Shown here one piece after another: positions 1 to 10,079 of a stretch of DNA of 64,000 nucleotides (position 1 is the stretch's first letter; the number at the start of each line of letters is the position of its first letter). The notes beneath the pieces were generated by a model, which saw only the letters and a list, made by a program, of their open reading frames with translations, searched no databases and had not been told where the DNA came from. The position numbers were made by a program, and so were the translations under genes. The DNA comes from Neocallimastix lanati (nom. inval.) (lineage: Eukaryota; Neocallimastigomycota; Neocallimastigomycetes; Neocallimastigales; Neocallimastigaceae): positions 839,501 to 903,500 of the forward strand of contig JACVTC010000018.1 of the NCBI GenBank assembly GCA_016946835.1, written 5' to 3'.

Positions 1-917
1 GTAAATGTATTTTTTGGATATAAAGTACCTCCAAATCCATTCATAGGTTTTCCTGTATTAACAATTATATTTTTTACCGCGTTTAATCTACCTGCTTTTG
101 TTTTTATATATAAATATTTATATGATTCCCATTTTAATTCAGGTGTTAAATATTGCTTTGATGCACCAAAAATTATGTCATTAGGATATTTTAAATGATC
201 TTCTAAAAACATTTTTATCCACCATGGTTTTCTAATGATATCATCATCACAAATTAATATTGGATTATTAGGATATTTATTTAATGTAGGTATCAACTTT
301 TTATGGCTTATTATATTTTTTTCATACCATAAAATTTCAATTAAATCAGGATATTTATGTATAAAATTCATTAAATCAACAGGCAAATCATTTTCTTTAT
401 TTGGAAATTCAGGAATAGCTAATACTAAAACAATATGATACACTGAAAATGGTATGAATTGATTTACCAATGATTCAAGTACGAGTTTTACAAATTTTAT
501 TCTAGCAGGATATGATGTTAAAGAAATAATAAGTTTTTCTTGGTTTTTGTATGAATTTAAGGAATTTTTTTGTATATAATTATCTATTAATCCATTATTT
601 GTTAATGTAACTATATTTTGTTTATTATAATATCCTTCAAGAGATAAAATACTTTTTTTATTTAAATTTTTATTGCAGTAGAATTTTTCCAAATTTTTTT
701 TTTCATATTTTTTATTCAATTTATTGCATTTTAAACAATATTTAATAAATATTTTATTAAAATAATTATTTTTATTATTCTTTATTTTATATTTGTTATT
801 TAGTTCTCCACATTTTAAACAATGCTTAATTAGAGCATTTTCAGATATACCAATAGTTCTTTTAACTAAAAAACAAATTATAAGAATTATTAAAAATAAT
901 TTAAAAAAAATTTTCAT
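1..917 (-). CDS. Glycosyltransferase-like protein, 3' end outside the window
   Basis: A single frame runs from the ATG at 917 to the window edge (305 codons, no stop), so the C-terminus is missing. Residues 1-24 look like a signal peptide or type II membrane anchor (MKIFFKLFLIILIICFLVKR). Residues 30-75 hold two near-identical CLKC motifs about 28 residues apart (HCLKCGELNNKY and YCLKCNKLNKKY). The core starts near 129 with LIISLTSYPARI, followed by an acidic ICDDDIIRKPWW (DDD at 224-226) and a NTGKPMNGFGGTLYP block. The ISLTSYP start, the DDD metal/nucleotide-sugar motif and the GGTLYP block are what I associate with glycosyltransferases of the GT2-like/GT-A type; the donor, acceptor and exact family are unknown. 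The protein probably acts in the secretory pathway. Related decayed pieces lie inside LTR elements at 8640-9110 and 52370-53240. This is the best candidate for an ordinary host gene in the left half. Confidence 0.75.
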   Translation of the reverse strand, partial: MKIFFKLFLIILIICFLVKRTIGISENALIKHCLKCGELNNKYKIKNNKNNYFNKIFIKYCLKCNKLNKKYEKKNLEKFYCNKNLNKKSILSLEGYYNKQNIVTLTNNGLIDNYIQKNSLNSYKNQEKLIISLTSYPARIKFVKLVLESLVNQFIPFSVYHIVLVLAIPEFPNKENDLPVDLMNFIHKYPDLIEILWYEKNIISHKKLIPTLNKYPNNPILICDDDIIRKPWWIKMFLEDHLKYPNDIIFGASKQYLTPELKWESYKYLYIKTKAGRLNAVKNIIVNTGKPMNGFGGTLYPKNTF

Positions 918-2250
918 TTGATTTTGAATTTTAATTTATATAATTGTAATTCAGGTTCAATTATCTATATATAAAATTTGTGAAGAAGGATCATTTGTAA
1001 TTTATATTTTTAGAATGAGATAAAGTTTAATATATTTAAATATTTAAAATCTTTAAGATTTATTTTGAATTGTTCTTTAAGAATTTGAATATTTTTTTTT
1101 ATCTGAATTTTAAATTGTATTATCTTCTCAAATTATTAAATTTGAGTTTTTTTGTTTATTTTTTTGAATTTTAAGATATGTCATTCACTTTTTAAAATAA
1201 AATTAAAATTCAAACTAAAATCGGTAGTTTAAATTATTATGAAAATAAACCTTTCAAAATTAAAAAAACACTTAATTTAATTTATTTTAAATTCTTTTTT
1301 TTAAATATAAAAATAAATTTAATTGTTTATTTACTTTTAATATAAAATATTTTTGAATCTTTAAATTAAATCATTAAAATTTTATTTTATTTTAGAATAT
1401 AAAATAAATATATATTAAAATAATATTTATCTCAGTAATAATTATTTATATAAAATATAAAAAAGAATTAAATACAATAATAAAATTTCTCTTTCTTAAA
1501 ATTTATTTCCTCAGGAATGATTAAAAACTGAAATGTTTATTACCTTGAATTTATAAGAATTTTTATATAAAAAAAAATATTTAATTCCATATCTTTGCAA
1601 ATATATAAATCAAGCTAATTTCAGTAAAATTTATTTATTAGTTTATTACTTATATAAATTAAGAACAAATTAATAAAGAGTTAATAATATAAATATGATT
1701 TCTTTTTAATTTTTTTAAAATACATAAGGGTTAAATATATTTTACACTTAACACTCATGTTAACTTAAAGCTTCGTAAATAAACAATTTTAAGCAAAAAT
1801 TTTATATTTATATATAAAAAAAATAAAAAAAATAAAAAAAAATTTAAAAATGATATAAAACTATAATAATTTTTTATTTAGGTAAACAGAATAATATAGA
1901 TATAAAATAATTAATTAATATTTCAAAGTTAAATCTATTAATTTTTTTTTAAATTGAATAATATCAAATTTTTAATATTTTTTAAGAATATTATACTTAT
2001 TTATGTAATAAATATTATAATTAAAGTCAGTGTTTTATTATATCTATATTTCTGAATAAAAATTCCTTTTCCGTTTATAATTTAATATGAAGCTTAATTA
2101 TTGAGTTTGTAAGTTGAAACTCTTAATTGCTTAGAAATAACTTTATGATTTATTTTATTTAGTATTATGATATTTAGAAAAGATAGATTGAAAAAAAATT
2201 AATTTAATTTTTAATTTTATATTATATAAATTTATTTAATTGAAGTAAAT
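918..2250. other. AT-rich intergenic stretch with a degenerate primer-site relic
   Basis: There is no credible coding frame; the stretch is mostly A/T runs. The one recognisable piece is 2091-2129, which resembles the tRNA-Lys(CUU)-type primer sites of the copia elements here (AGCTTAAT... and GTTGAAACTCTTAATTG on the + strand). It could mark the 5' end of a lost minus-strand LTR element. The upstream region of the glycosyltransferase gene also lies here, but I see no clear promoter motif. Confidence 0.5.
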
Positions 2251-2519
2251 TGTGAAAAACAAATTTATAAATCTAAGACAAACACTGTATTAATAAAAAC
2301 AATATAACAAAGTATTTTATGTTATGAGTAATATTATAAAATGTTTATTAATAATTTTTATTATGAGGATATATATATTTTTCTAAGAGATATTTTTATA
2401 TTAAATTTATTTCATATTTTATATCTTAGTTAACATTATTTAATTTAATTAAAGATTAATTATTGGTTGATATAAATTAATAATATAAATAAATGTATGT
2501 AACGATTTCGTCTCTAACA
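2251..2519 (-). repeat. 3' LTR of Copia-A (269 bp)
   Basis: On the minus strand it begins TGTTAGAGACGAAATCG and ends TTTTTCACA, giving TG...CA termini. It sits directly against a G-rich tract (TGTGGGGGAA on the minus strand, 2520-2530), which is the polypurine tract. The same 269-bp sequence occurs at 26019-26287 as the 3' LTR of Copia-B. Confidence 0.88.
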
Positions 2520-2589
2520 TTCCCCCACAATTATAACCTATTTTTTAAGGTTATAATTGATTATTTTTTTTTATTTTAAAAAACTTAAG

Positions 2590-5508
2590 TTAATAAATTT
2601 TTAAGTCCATTGGCTGTGTTAATAATGAATTTCTAAATTTATCCATGGAAGATCCGTTTAGATATTTCGTAAAGCCATCTGCTAAATTGTTTTGAGATTT
2701 TACATATTTCAATATTATTTTATTGTTCTTTACTAATTCTCTTACATAGTGCAATCTTATGTCCATATGCTTTGTTCTTGGATTAATCGATTGGTTTTTT
2801 GCATTATAGATTGCGGCTTTATTGTCTATGTTGACTTCAATACCACTGATGTTGTATTTTAATTCCTTCAATAAATTTATGTACCACATGCAATGTTTGC
2901 TACATTCGCTAAGACTATAATATTCGGCCTCAGCTGTGGAAGTCGATACACAATGCTGTAGTTTTGAACACCAACTAGTAGGTGAATCTCTTATTGTAAT
3001 TACAAATCCTGTAGTCGATCTTCTTGTTTTTGTGTCCCCAGCGTAGTCTGCATCTACGAAAGCTTTGACATTTGAGTTTCTTGATATGTTAATACCATAT
3101 TTTATTGTTCCCTTTAAATATTTTAATATTCGTTTTAAATTTTCCCAATCTTCCAAGTTAGGTTCTTTTGATTTTTGTGCCGCTTTGGATACTGCATATA
3201 ATATATCGGGTCTAGTACAGATACCTAAGTATAATAAGCTTCCAACAGCGCTTCTATAAGTAGTTTCATTCATTTTCGTTTTTCTTAATTCTTCATTTTC
3301 AATTGGTGTTATATTACGAATAGGAGTAGCACTTGACAATCCATATTTGATAATTATATCGTTTATATATCTTTCTTGATTTAAGAAATAACCGTTTTTA
3401 TGCTTTACAAATTTTATTCCTATTATGAAATTGACTTCACCAATTTCTTTTATTTTGAATTTATTTTTTATCATATTTTTGATTTGATCTACTTTTGCTT
3501 TGTTACCTGCAAGTAATATATCGTCCACATAAACAGCTATGAGGCATGTAATCTTGTTATGTTTATCTGTTGTAAAGTATATACATGGTTCACAAGTCAA
3601 TCTTTTGAAGCCAATGTTTAGTAGATGCCCATTTAATTCATTGTTCCATTCCATTCCGCTTTGCTTTAAACCATATATGGCTTTCTTGAGTTTCCAGATG
3701 TATTTCTTGTGATCGGGATGTCCTTTTGGAGGCTCCATGTATATTTCTTCCTTTAGATGAGCGTTTAAATAAGCAGCATTAACATTTATTTGTTCTATTT
3801 GGAAATTATTACTTGCTGCTATATGTGTAAATATTCTTATCGAATCTAGTTTTAAGGTGGGTGCAAATGTATCTTTATAGTCTATTCCATGTTGCTGTGT
3901 GAACCCTTTTGCTACAAGCCTTGTTTTTCTTTTGACTATGTCCCCTTTAGAATTTCTTTTGTATTTGAATATTAGTCTAGATTTGATAATATTAGCTTCT
4001 TCTGGGATTTCATCTTTATTTACTTGTTTATAAACTTTTAGGTCTCTCAAGTTGCCAAATTCATTTTCAGCAGAGTTAAACCATTCTTCTTGATCTTCGA
4101 GGTTGTATATATCGTCATAGTCTAAAGGTTCTCTTAAATTTTTATTTAATACTTGATTGTTACATATAAAAGTATTATTATTGTTAGGTGTTTGGTTTCC
4201 TTTAACTTTATTGTTTTGGTTGCTTATAATACTGTTGATATTCATATCATTTGTTTCAGAATGAATGTTCGTATTTAAATGATTGTTGTTGTTCTTTGTT
4301 TGATTAGTGTTGATGTTATTATCATTGCTTTGAGTAGTATTAATAGTGTTATTTTGATTATTGTTGATGTTGTTATTTTTGATAGTGCTTGTAACTTTGG
4401 GTTGATTTGTGCTATTAGTTGTATTTAGAGTAGAAGTGTTATTAGTGTTTTGGTCTTTTCCTTGTTTATTGAAATGAACTGTGTTTTTGTTTATGCTGTT
4501 TTCTGGAATAAATATTGATGCTGGTTTTGCGTTAATAGGATTTTTTGTGTAAGAGTTATTGTAGTAATAAGAACTACTATTCCCCCAAATTTCATAATTG
4601 GGAATAAAATTTTGATGGTCAGTACAGCAATTAGTCGTATAAAAATCTCCAGGATTGGATTCAAAAAATTCAACACTACGTGAGAGTATTATTTTATTGT
4701 TAGATGTGTCTAAAATTTTATAAGCTCTGGGGTTATCTGAATAACCAAGAAAAATACCAGGAGAAGCATTATTTTGAAATTTTGTTCTAAAGGATTTTGG
4801 GATGTAGTAATAGACTTTACATCCAAATACTCTTATATTTGAATAATCTACTTTTGATTTGTTTAGCCGTTCATATGGGATGATGTTGTTGATTCCACGA
4901 TGTGGTAGTCGATTATGTATATAATTAGAGGTGTGAACGGCGTCTTCCCAAAAGTGTTTACTCAGCTTAGCATCGTTAAGCATTACTTTGGCAGATGAGA
5001 TTAGAGTTCCATTGAATCGCTCAGCTCTTCCATTTTGCTGAGGATTGTGTGGAACAGTAAATTGTTGAATGATTCCGTAAGATTGACAGAAGTCCTTGAA
5101 GTTATTATTGCGGAATTCCGTACCATTATCAGACCGTAAATATTTTATTCTAGTATTGTACAAATTTTTTACGTTATTGAACCATTTATAAAAAGCGGGA
5201 AATGTGTAATCTATACCTTTTAGAAAAAGAACCCATCCGTATCTAAAGTAATCGTCTAAAATAGTAAAAAAATATTTGTTTTCGTGAATGGATTCAGGTA
5301 ATGGACCTACCAAGTCCAAGTGTAGTAGTTCAAAGATATGCTTAGTTGTATTGATATTTTTTGAATAAGGTTTGTTTTTAATCTTGGATTGAGCACATAG
5401 AGGACATTTTAATTTGATATCTGTCTTAAGTAATTTGTTTTTAATTGATTTTATATCGAAGTGACTAAACCTTCTGTGCCATAAATTTAATTTATCAGGA
5501 ATCTTCAT
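2590..5508 (-). CDS. pol: Copia-A Pol: pre-integrase finger, integrase, RT, RNase H
   Basis: 972 residues in copia order. Near residues 10-45 is an HHCC finger (LWHRRFSHF ... KCPLCAQSK). Integrase follows with LLHLDLVGPLP, YLRSDNGTEFRN and PQQNGRAERFNG, carrying the D, D and E of the catalytic triad, and VFGCKVYYY near its end. An Asn/Thr-rich linker spans roughly 330-470. Reverse transcriptase shows RLVAKGFTQQHGIDY and the active-site YVDDILLAG. RNase H shows AFVDADYAGD, STAEAEYYSLSE and the late TKHMDIRLHYVREL. The known roles of these domains are cDNA synthesis and integration. A longer polyprotein would normally be expected for the family, with gag and protease upstream. Confidence 0.9.
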   Translation of the reverse strand: MKIPDKLNLWHRRFSHFDIKSIKNKLLKTDIKLKCPLCAQSKIKNKPYSKNINTTKHIFELLHLDLVGPLPESIHENKYFFTILDDYFRYGWVLFLKGIDYTFPAFYKWFNNVKNLYNTRIKYLRSDNGTEFRNNNFKDFCQSYGIIQQFTVPHNPQQNGRAERFNGTLISSAKVMLNDAKLSKHFWEDAVHTSNYIHNRLPHRGINNIIPYERLNKSKVDYSNIRVFGCKVYYYIPKSFRTKFQNNASPGIFLGYSDNPRAYKILDTSNNKIILSRSVEFFESNPGDFYTTNCCTDHQNFIPNYEIWGNSSSYYYNNSYTKNPINAKPASIFIPENSINKNTVHFNKQGKDQNTNNTSTLNTTNSTNQPKVTSTIKNNNINNNQNNTINTTQSNDNNINTNQTKNNNNHLNTNIHSETNDMNINSIISNQNNKVKGNQTPNNNNTFICNNQVLNKNLREPLDYDDIYNLEDQEEWFNSAENEFGNLRDLKVYKQVNKDEIPEEANIIKSRLIFKYKRNSKGDIVKRKTRLVAKGFTQQHGIDYKDTFAPTLKLDSIRIFTHIAASNNFQIEQINVNAAYLNAHLKEEIYMEPPKGHPDHKKYIWKLKKAIYGLKQSGMEWNNELNGHLLNIGFKRLTCEPCIYFTTDKHNKITCLIAVYVDDILLAGNKAKVDQIKNMIKNKFKIKEIGEVNFIIGIKFVKHKNGYFLNQERYINDIIIKYGLSSATPIRNITPIENEELRKTKMNETTYRSAVGSLLYLGICTRPDILYAVSKAAQKSKEPNLEDWENLKRILKYLKGTIKYGINISRNSNVKAFVDADYAGDTKTRRSTTGFVITIRDSPTSWCSKLQHCVSTSTAEAEYYSLSECSKHCMWYINLLKELKYNISGIEVNIDNKAAIYNAKNQSINPRTKHMDIRLHYVRELVKNNKIILKYVKSQNNLADGFTKYLNGSSMDKFRNSLLTQPMDLKIY

Positions 5509-6222
5509 GTTAATATAGTTGATTTCATCATTTGTGCTTCTGGTATTATTGTCATGTAGAAATATACGTTGGGTTGATAACCAAATGTTGAATGTGTTAT
5601 TTGCATTTGAAATAATATTGGCGATTTTGTTTTGGTATTTGTCATAGATCGTGACATATGATTTGTTGTGATTGGTGTTAAATAAAATTTTATAATTTTG
5701 TTTAATTAAGTTTCCAATTGATATTAAATTTTTATTGATTAATGGTGAGTAATAAACATCTTTGATTGTAAATTCGTATTCATTAATGTATCCTATGAAG
5801 GTGCCTACTTTATTAATGATAATCGATTGATTATTTGCAAAAAATATTTTTTCATTGCAATATTTAATATTTGTGAGTTTATCTAGTCTGTTGGTGATGT
5901 TGATTGAAGCTCCTGAATCTAAGGTCCAACAGATTAATACTTTATTAATAGACTTTGTTGATTTATTTTTATTATCTATTAAGTCTATAGTATTTGATTC
6001 ATTTGTGTTGTAATCTTGAGAAAAACACTCTGCATATATATCGTTATAGTTGTTTCTTTGAATGTTATCTATAACCTTTTTGTTTTTTATATTTGATTTA
6101 TTATAATTGTTTTTTCTTTTAAAATTTGTATTGCTTCGTCTTCTTAATTGGTTTCTTTTTCTTTTAAAGCAATTGTAAAAGAAATGCCCTCTTTTACCAC
6201 AGTAGTTGCATTTTATATTTGG

Positions 6223-7053
6223 TCATTTTGTATTTTTATTGATATTCTTGATGTATCGTTTTGATTTTTCTTGATTCTTTTTGTATGTACTCTCAGCTGA
6301 AAAAATGTTTTTATTATTGTTTTCTTTAATGTAATTTGATTCTGTTAGGTTGGATAACAAGATTTGTGGTATTACATTTTTTACATAATCGGTACATTTT
6401 TCCCAATCACTATTGTATTGAAATACATTGATGAATCGAAGGTTTTCCGGTAGCGCCCTATTCAAAATACCGACTTTTGTGCTGGTGCTTAGATCTTCAT
6501 CTATTTTTTCTAATTCTTCAATAGTGTTTTGAAGATCTGCCATAAATATATTTATATCTTGTTCTTCTTCGAACTTTAACTCGTTTAGTTTTTTCTTTAG
6601 TTCTAACTTTCTAGATTCCTTTGATTTAGTAAATGATTTCTCTAAGAGCTTCCAAACTTGATGAGCTGTTTTTCCATTTCCCTTTACTATTTCTTGAGTC
6701 TTTTCTCCTAAGGTGTTAAGTATCATCCACTTTGCTGTAATATCGTTGTTAATGTCATTTTCATTAGTATTTTTAGCATATACTAATGTGTTGTCAAATT
6801 GGTCTTCCGTGTAGTTTAATATGTCCTCTTTGATGTCTTTCTTTCTTAATTTCTTAATTTTTTCTTTAGTGGCGTAAAGTACTAGATCATTTATGGTCAA
6901 TAAATAAAGGATGTTTCCTTTCCATCTCGGATAATTTTCAGTTGTTAATTCAATTACTCTATTGAAATTCTCAGAGTAATTGAAATTCACTATCTTCCTT
7001 GGATTGTCAGTAGCTTCCACGTTGATTACTTGATTAATTCTTCTTGGTGTCAT
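6223..7053 (-). CDS. gag: Copia-A Gag
   Basis: 276 residues. It starts MTPRRINQVINVEA and contains the copia Gag-type core (LTTENYPRWKGNILYLL, TAKWMILNTLGEKT, ILNRALPENLRFINVFQY), which matches the UBN2/retrotran_gag_2 style capsid region. The matching zinc knuckle (CNYCGKRGHFFYNC on the minus strand) lies just beyond, near 6190. Gag of this family forms virus-like particles around the element RNA. The same Gag core occurs in Copia-2 and Copia-E, so these families are related. Confidence 0.85.
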   Translation of the reverse strand: MTPRRINQVINVEATDNPRKIVNFNYSENFNRVIELTTENYPRWKGNILYLLTINDLVLYATKEKIKKLRKKDIKEDILNYTEDQFDNTLVYAKNTNENDINNDITAKWMILNTLGEKTQEIVKGNGKTAHQVWKLLEKSFTKSKESRKLELKKKLNELKFEEEQDINIFMADLQNTIEELEKIDEDLSTSTKVGILNRALPENLRFINVFQYNSDWEKCTDYVKNVIPQILLSNLTESNYIKENNNKNIFSAESTYKKNQEKSKRYIKNINKNTK

Positions 7054-7172
7054 TTTATTCTTTATTAATAATTGAAGTAATATTAATATATCTTATATTT
7101 AATTTTTAATATTGTTTTAAATTATTTAATATCAGAAGAGAATTTTGTGTTTTAGGATATTCTATTTTATAT

Positions 7173-7379
7173 TGTGAAAAGTATAAATCTCTTTTTATTA
7201 TATAAGAATAAAGAATAGTATACATACATTATTTTATACTTCTATATAGTATTTATAGTAAAAATAATATGTGGCTTTTTGTTACTATTGGTCACATATC
7301 TTACACTAATATATTAATTTATATAACATTACTCCTTTAAATAATATAACTATAAATCTTATTATTTTTGTTTCTAACA
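7173..7379 (-). repeat. 3' LTR of element C (207 bp)
   Basis: On the minus strand it starts TGTTAGAAACAAAAATA and ends ACTTTTCACA. Next to it on the internal side is a GATTTGAGGGGGAA polypurine tract. The same LTR family occurs at 17132-17341, 51025-51233 and 54864-55073, and a distant relative starts at 31469. Confidence 0.85.
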
Positions 7380-7684
7380 TTCCCCCTCAAATCTAACTTT
7401 TTGTGAAAGTTAGAGTTGAAGAGAAATATTGCAAATGTATTACTATATAAAATAATATTTTTAATAATAATACAACTAACATATTATTAAGTATATGAAA
7501 AGAATTATTTTTATTTTTATTTGTAAACTTAAGAAATTTTTTTATATACTTTAAATTCTAACGTTTCCCCTTACTTTCAAATTGGATTGGAGTTATTTTT
7601 TTATTATTAAAATTATTTATTAATCTTTCTTTACTTAAATTATTATTATGTCTTTTTATCTTATTTTATTATTATTATTATTTT

Positions 7685-8138
7685 TTATTTATATGAATCA
7701 CTTTCTGGGAAATAATTTATTGTTTGATGATAGAAAATATTCATAGAATCATACATAAATTGAAGGTAATTTGGTATATCAGCCTTACCCTTAGCTTCTA
7801 ATAATTCAATATTTTTAATGACTTCTTCACATAATAATTCATATTTATCCTTCTTTATTTTATAATTGTTCATCTTCCCTTAATATTGAGATAGCACGTC
7901 TACATTCTTGAATGCCATTAATTTCGGTACTTAATCTTTATTTTATTTGAGCAATCATTTGAGTAGTAATATCCATTTCAGTACGAACATTATTATAATT
8001 GTAAACAGGATCTTCGGCATCACGAATAGTTTTATCTAAGAAAGTTTTTAGCCATTCATGGAAGTTTTCCATAACAGGTAAGTATAAATAATTAATATCT
8101 TTAGAACTTGAACTTAAAGAATAACTAACAAGATTTAT

Positions 8139-8184
<46 letters not shown>

Positions 8185-8422
8185 CAACTTTATCACCTTT
8201 TGATTTTGCATCTTTAGATACAAAGGCAAATCGCTTTTGTTCGTTCATAGTTGTTTTCATACAATTAATCATTTTTTAATATTGTCTTCGGTTGTTTGAT
8301 ATATTTCTTCAATCTATTAAGTATATCAATAGTTGTATCAACCTTTGGATCAACAGTTTTAACTGGTTAGAAAAAGCCAAACTGAGCATTAACTTGTTCT
8401 TTAAAAGCTTGATTAAAGCAAG
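7685..8422 (-). pseudogene. Captured host-like coding piece in element C (helical protein, unidentified)
   Basis: Read on the minus strand, the segment keeps long coding stretches: QAFKEQVNAQFGFF, PVKTVDPKVDTTIDIL, CMKTTMNEQKRFAFVSKDAK, a Lys run from a poly-T tract (8144-8179), then NLVSYSLSSSSKDINYLYLP, MENFHEWLKTFLDK and YELLCEEVIKNIELLEAKGK, ending near PESDSYK. The composition suggests an alpha-helical cytoplasmic protein; I do not recognise the family. A closely similar copy sits in element D (51545-52256). The sense is the same as the element's own sense strand. A splice-acceptor-like TTATTTTCAG precedes the first coding block. It is decayed, with several breaks shared by both copies. 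Confidence 0.6.
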
Positions 8423-8639
8423 CTGAAAATAAATAAAAAAAAAAATTACAAAACTATAACAATATATAATTTATAATATTGGTTTATTGTTGATTATTAC
8501 ATTTATACTAATATAATATTTTTTTTTTTTTTTTTTTTTTTTATATATATATTGATTATATTAAGAGTATTGTATATAACTGTATTTAAATAATGTGTGT
8601 TTTTTATTATTATTATTATTTTTTTTTTTTTTTTTTTTT

Positions 8640-9110
8640 TTACTAATTATAAATAATAAAATTTAATTCATTTGATAAAATGCTGTATTTGTCATCATTT
8701 ATTACTAGAATATCTCCATTAAATTAATTATTATTTTTATAAAATAAATATAACACTGTTTCAAAATCTACAACGCATTTGTCATTTATTTGTTAATTCA
8801 AAGTAATATCTTTTAAATAATAATAAATTGCGAAGGATAAACGTAACTTCTTATTTTCAATAATATTAAAACACCATTGCGAAGATTCATCGGATAAATG
8901 AGTTAATTTCATAAAAAAAAATCTTTTTCAAAAAATCTTTTATTGGTAAATGTATTTATTAGTTATAAAATACCTCCAAATCTATTCATAGGTTTTCTGG
9001 TATTAACGATCATATTTTTAATAGCATTTAAATCTCCTACTTCTTTTTTATATATAAATATATATATGATTCCCATTTATGTTTAGATGTTAAGCATTGA
9101 TTTGGAGAAT
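8640..9110 (-). pseudogene. Captured glycosyltransferase piece in element C
   Basis: The minus strand around 8960-9100 matches the host gene at 1-140 almost base for base in places (for example CCTCCAAATCTATTCATAGG on the + strand). Downstream in sense it continues MKLTHLSDESSQWCFNIIE and RLSFAIYYYLKDITLN, which I take as the C-terminal half of the same protein that is cut off at the window edge. It is a decayed paralogue, carried in the sense orientation of the LTR element, and a longer version is in element D (52370-53240). Confidence 0.7.
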
Positions 9111-9156
9111 AATAAATAATTCAAATAATATATTTTAATTTTTTTTATATAGATTA

Positions 9157-9444
9157 TGTTAATAAACACACAATTAAGAGACACACAATATTAAGATAAT
9201 ATTATAATTATGTTTAAGTAAAGATGTTTTATATTCTTTATTATATATTAATATTTATTATTATAAATATATATAATTAAGTATGTATGATCGTATATAT
9301 ATATTAAGGTTTTTTATTGTTAAAGAGATAAAAAAAAAATTAGGATTATTATTTAAGCACGTTTTATAGTATTTCGAGTATTTTGTATTTGTAAAATATT
9401 GGATAATCATAGATTAAATTTTATATTAAAATATATTTTTAACA
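9157..9444 (-). repeat. 3' LTR of Copia-2 (288 bp)
   Basis: On the + strand it runs from TGTTAATAAACACACAATT to ATATTTTTAACA, with TG...CA ends in either orientation. It matches 15769-16052 and the solo LTR 56231-56520. Confidence 0.9.
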
Positions 9445-9610
9445 TTCACCCTAAAATCTAGCTTCAAAAAAAACTTAATACAAAGAAAAAATGAAGGTAG
9501 ATTTTGAAAAATTATACTACTTTTAATATGATTTGGAGAGCTTTCTAAAAAAAACTTATTATATATAAAAAAAAAAAAAGGTAGCACATTTTACACTATA
9601 TTATTCAATT

Positions 9611-9997
9611 TTAGTAAGAAGGGAAAATTCTAAATTTATCCATTAAAGTATTGTTTAAGTATTTCGTGAATCCGTCGGCTAAATTTTCTTTAGTGTTTAT
9701 GTAATTCAATTTGATTAATCCTTTATTAACAAGATCTCTAATATGATGATACCGAATATCAATGTGTTTCGACTTGGGATTAATCGACTGATTCTCACTA
9801 TTATATATTGTTGCTTTATTGTCGACGAAAATTTTTACATTATTAATTTTTATTCCAAGTTCGTTTAATAAATTCTTATACCATAATGAATGCTTTGCGC
9901 ATTCGCTTAAACTATAATACTCAGCTTCGGCTGTTGAGGTAGAAACGCAATGTTGCAATTTCAAGAACCAACTGGTTGGCGTTCTTCCCAACATCAT
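9611..9997 (-). CDS. Copia-2 RNase H, C-terminal part
   Basis: 128 residues with the copia RNase H tail: PTSWFLKLQHCVSTSTAEAE, YYSLSECAKHSLWY, FVDNKATIYNSENQ, PKSKHIDIRYHHIRDL and ENLADGFTKYL. The preceding part of the domain (KVYVDADFAGD-like) lies just to the right. It belongs to the pol of the same element and acts on the RNA strand during cDNA synthesis in the family. Confidence 0.8.
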   Translation of the reverse strand: MMLGRTPTSWFLKLQHCVSTSTAEAEYYSLSECAKHSLWYKNLLNELGIKINNVKIFVDNKATIYNSENQSINPKSKHIDIRYHHIRDLVNKGLIKLNYINTKENLADGFTKYLNNTLMDKFRIFPSY

Positions 9998-10079
9998 CAG
10001 GAATCCTGAAGTAGATTTTCTTGTGATTGAGTCTCCAGCGAAATCTGCGTCTACATAAACCTTAAGGTTAATACCCTTT

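Larger units (their letters stand above)
2251..7172 (-). mobile_element. Copia-A, Ty1/copia LTR retrotransposon, 5' end missing
   Basis: This is a copia-order element read on the minus strand: gag (about 7053-6200), zinc knuckle (about 6190-6130), protease (about 5940-5880), HHCC pre-integrase finger, integrase, Asn-rich linker, reverse transcriptase and RNase H (5508-2590), polypurine tract (2533-2520) and 3' LTR (2251-2519). No 5' LTR or primer site is visible; beyond the gag start the sequence soon meets the LTR of element C at 7173. The coding part is close to whole with about one or two breaks. It is nearly identical to Copia-B at 22770-26287, so the family was active fairly recently. 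Confidence 0.9.

Noticed and set aside
235-438. 67-codon frame on the + strand
   Set aside because: It is the shadow of the glycosyltransferase gene, which reads on the minus strand with clear motifs.
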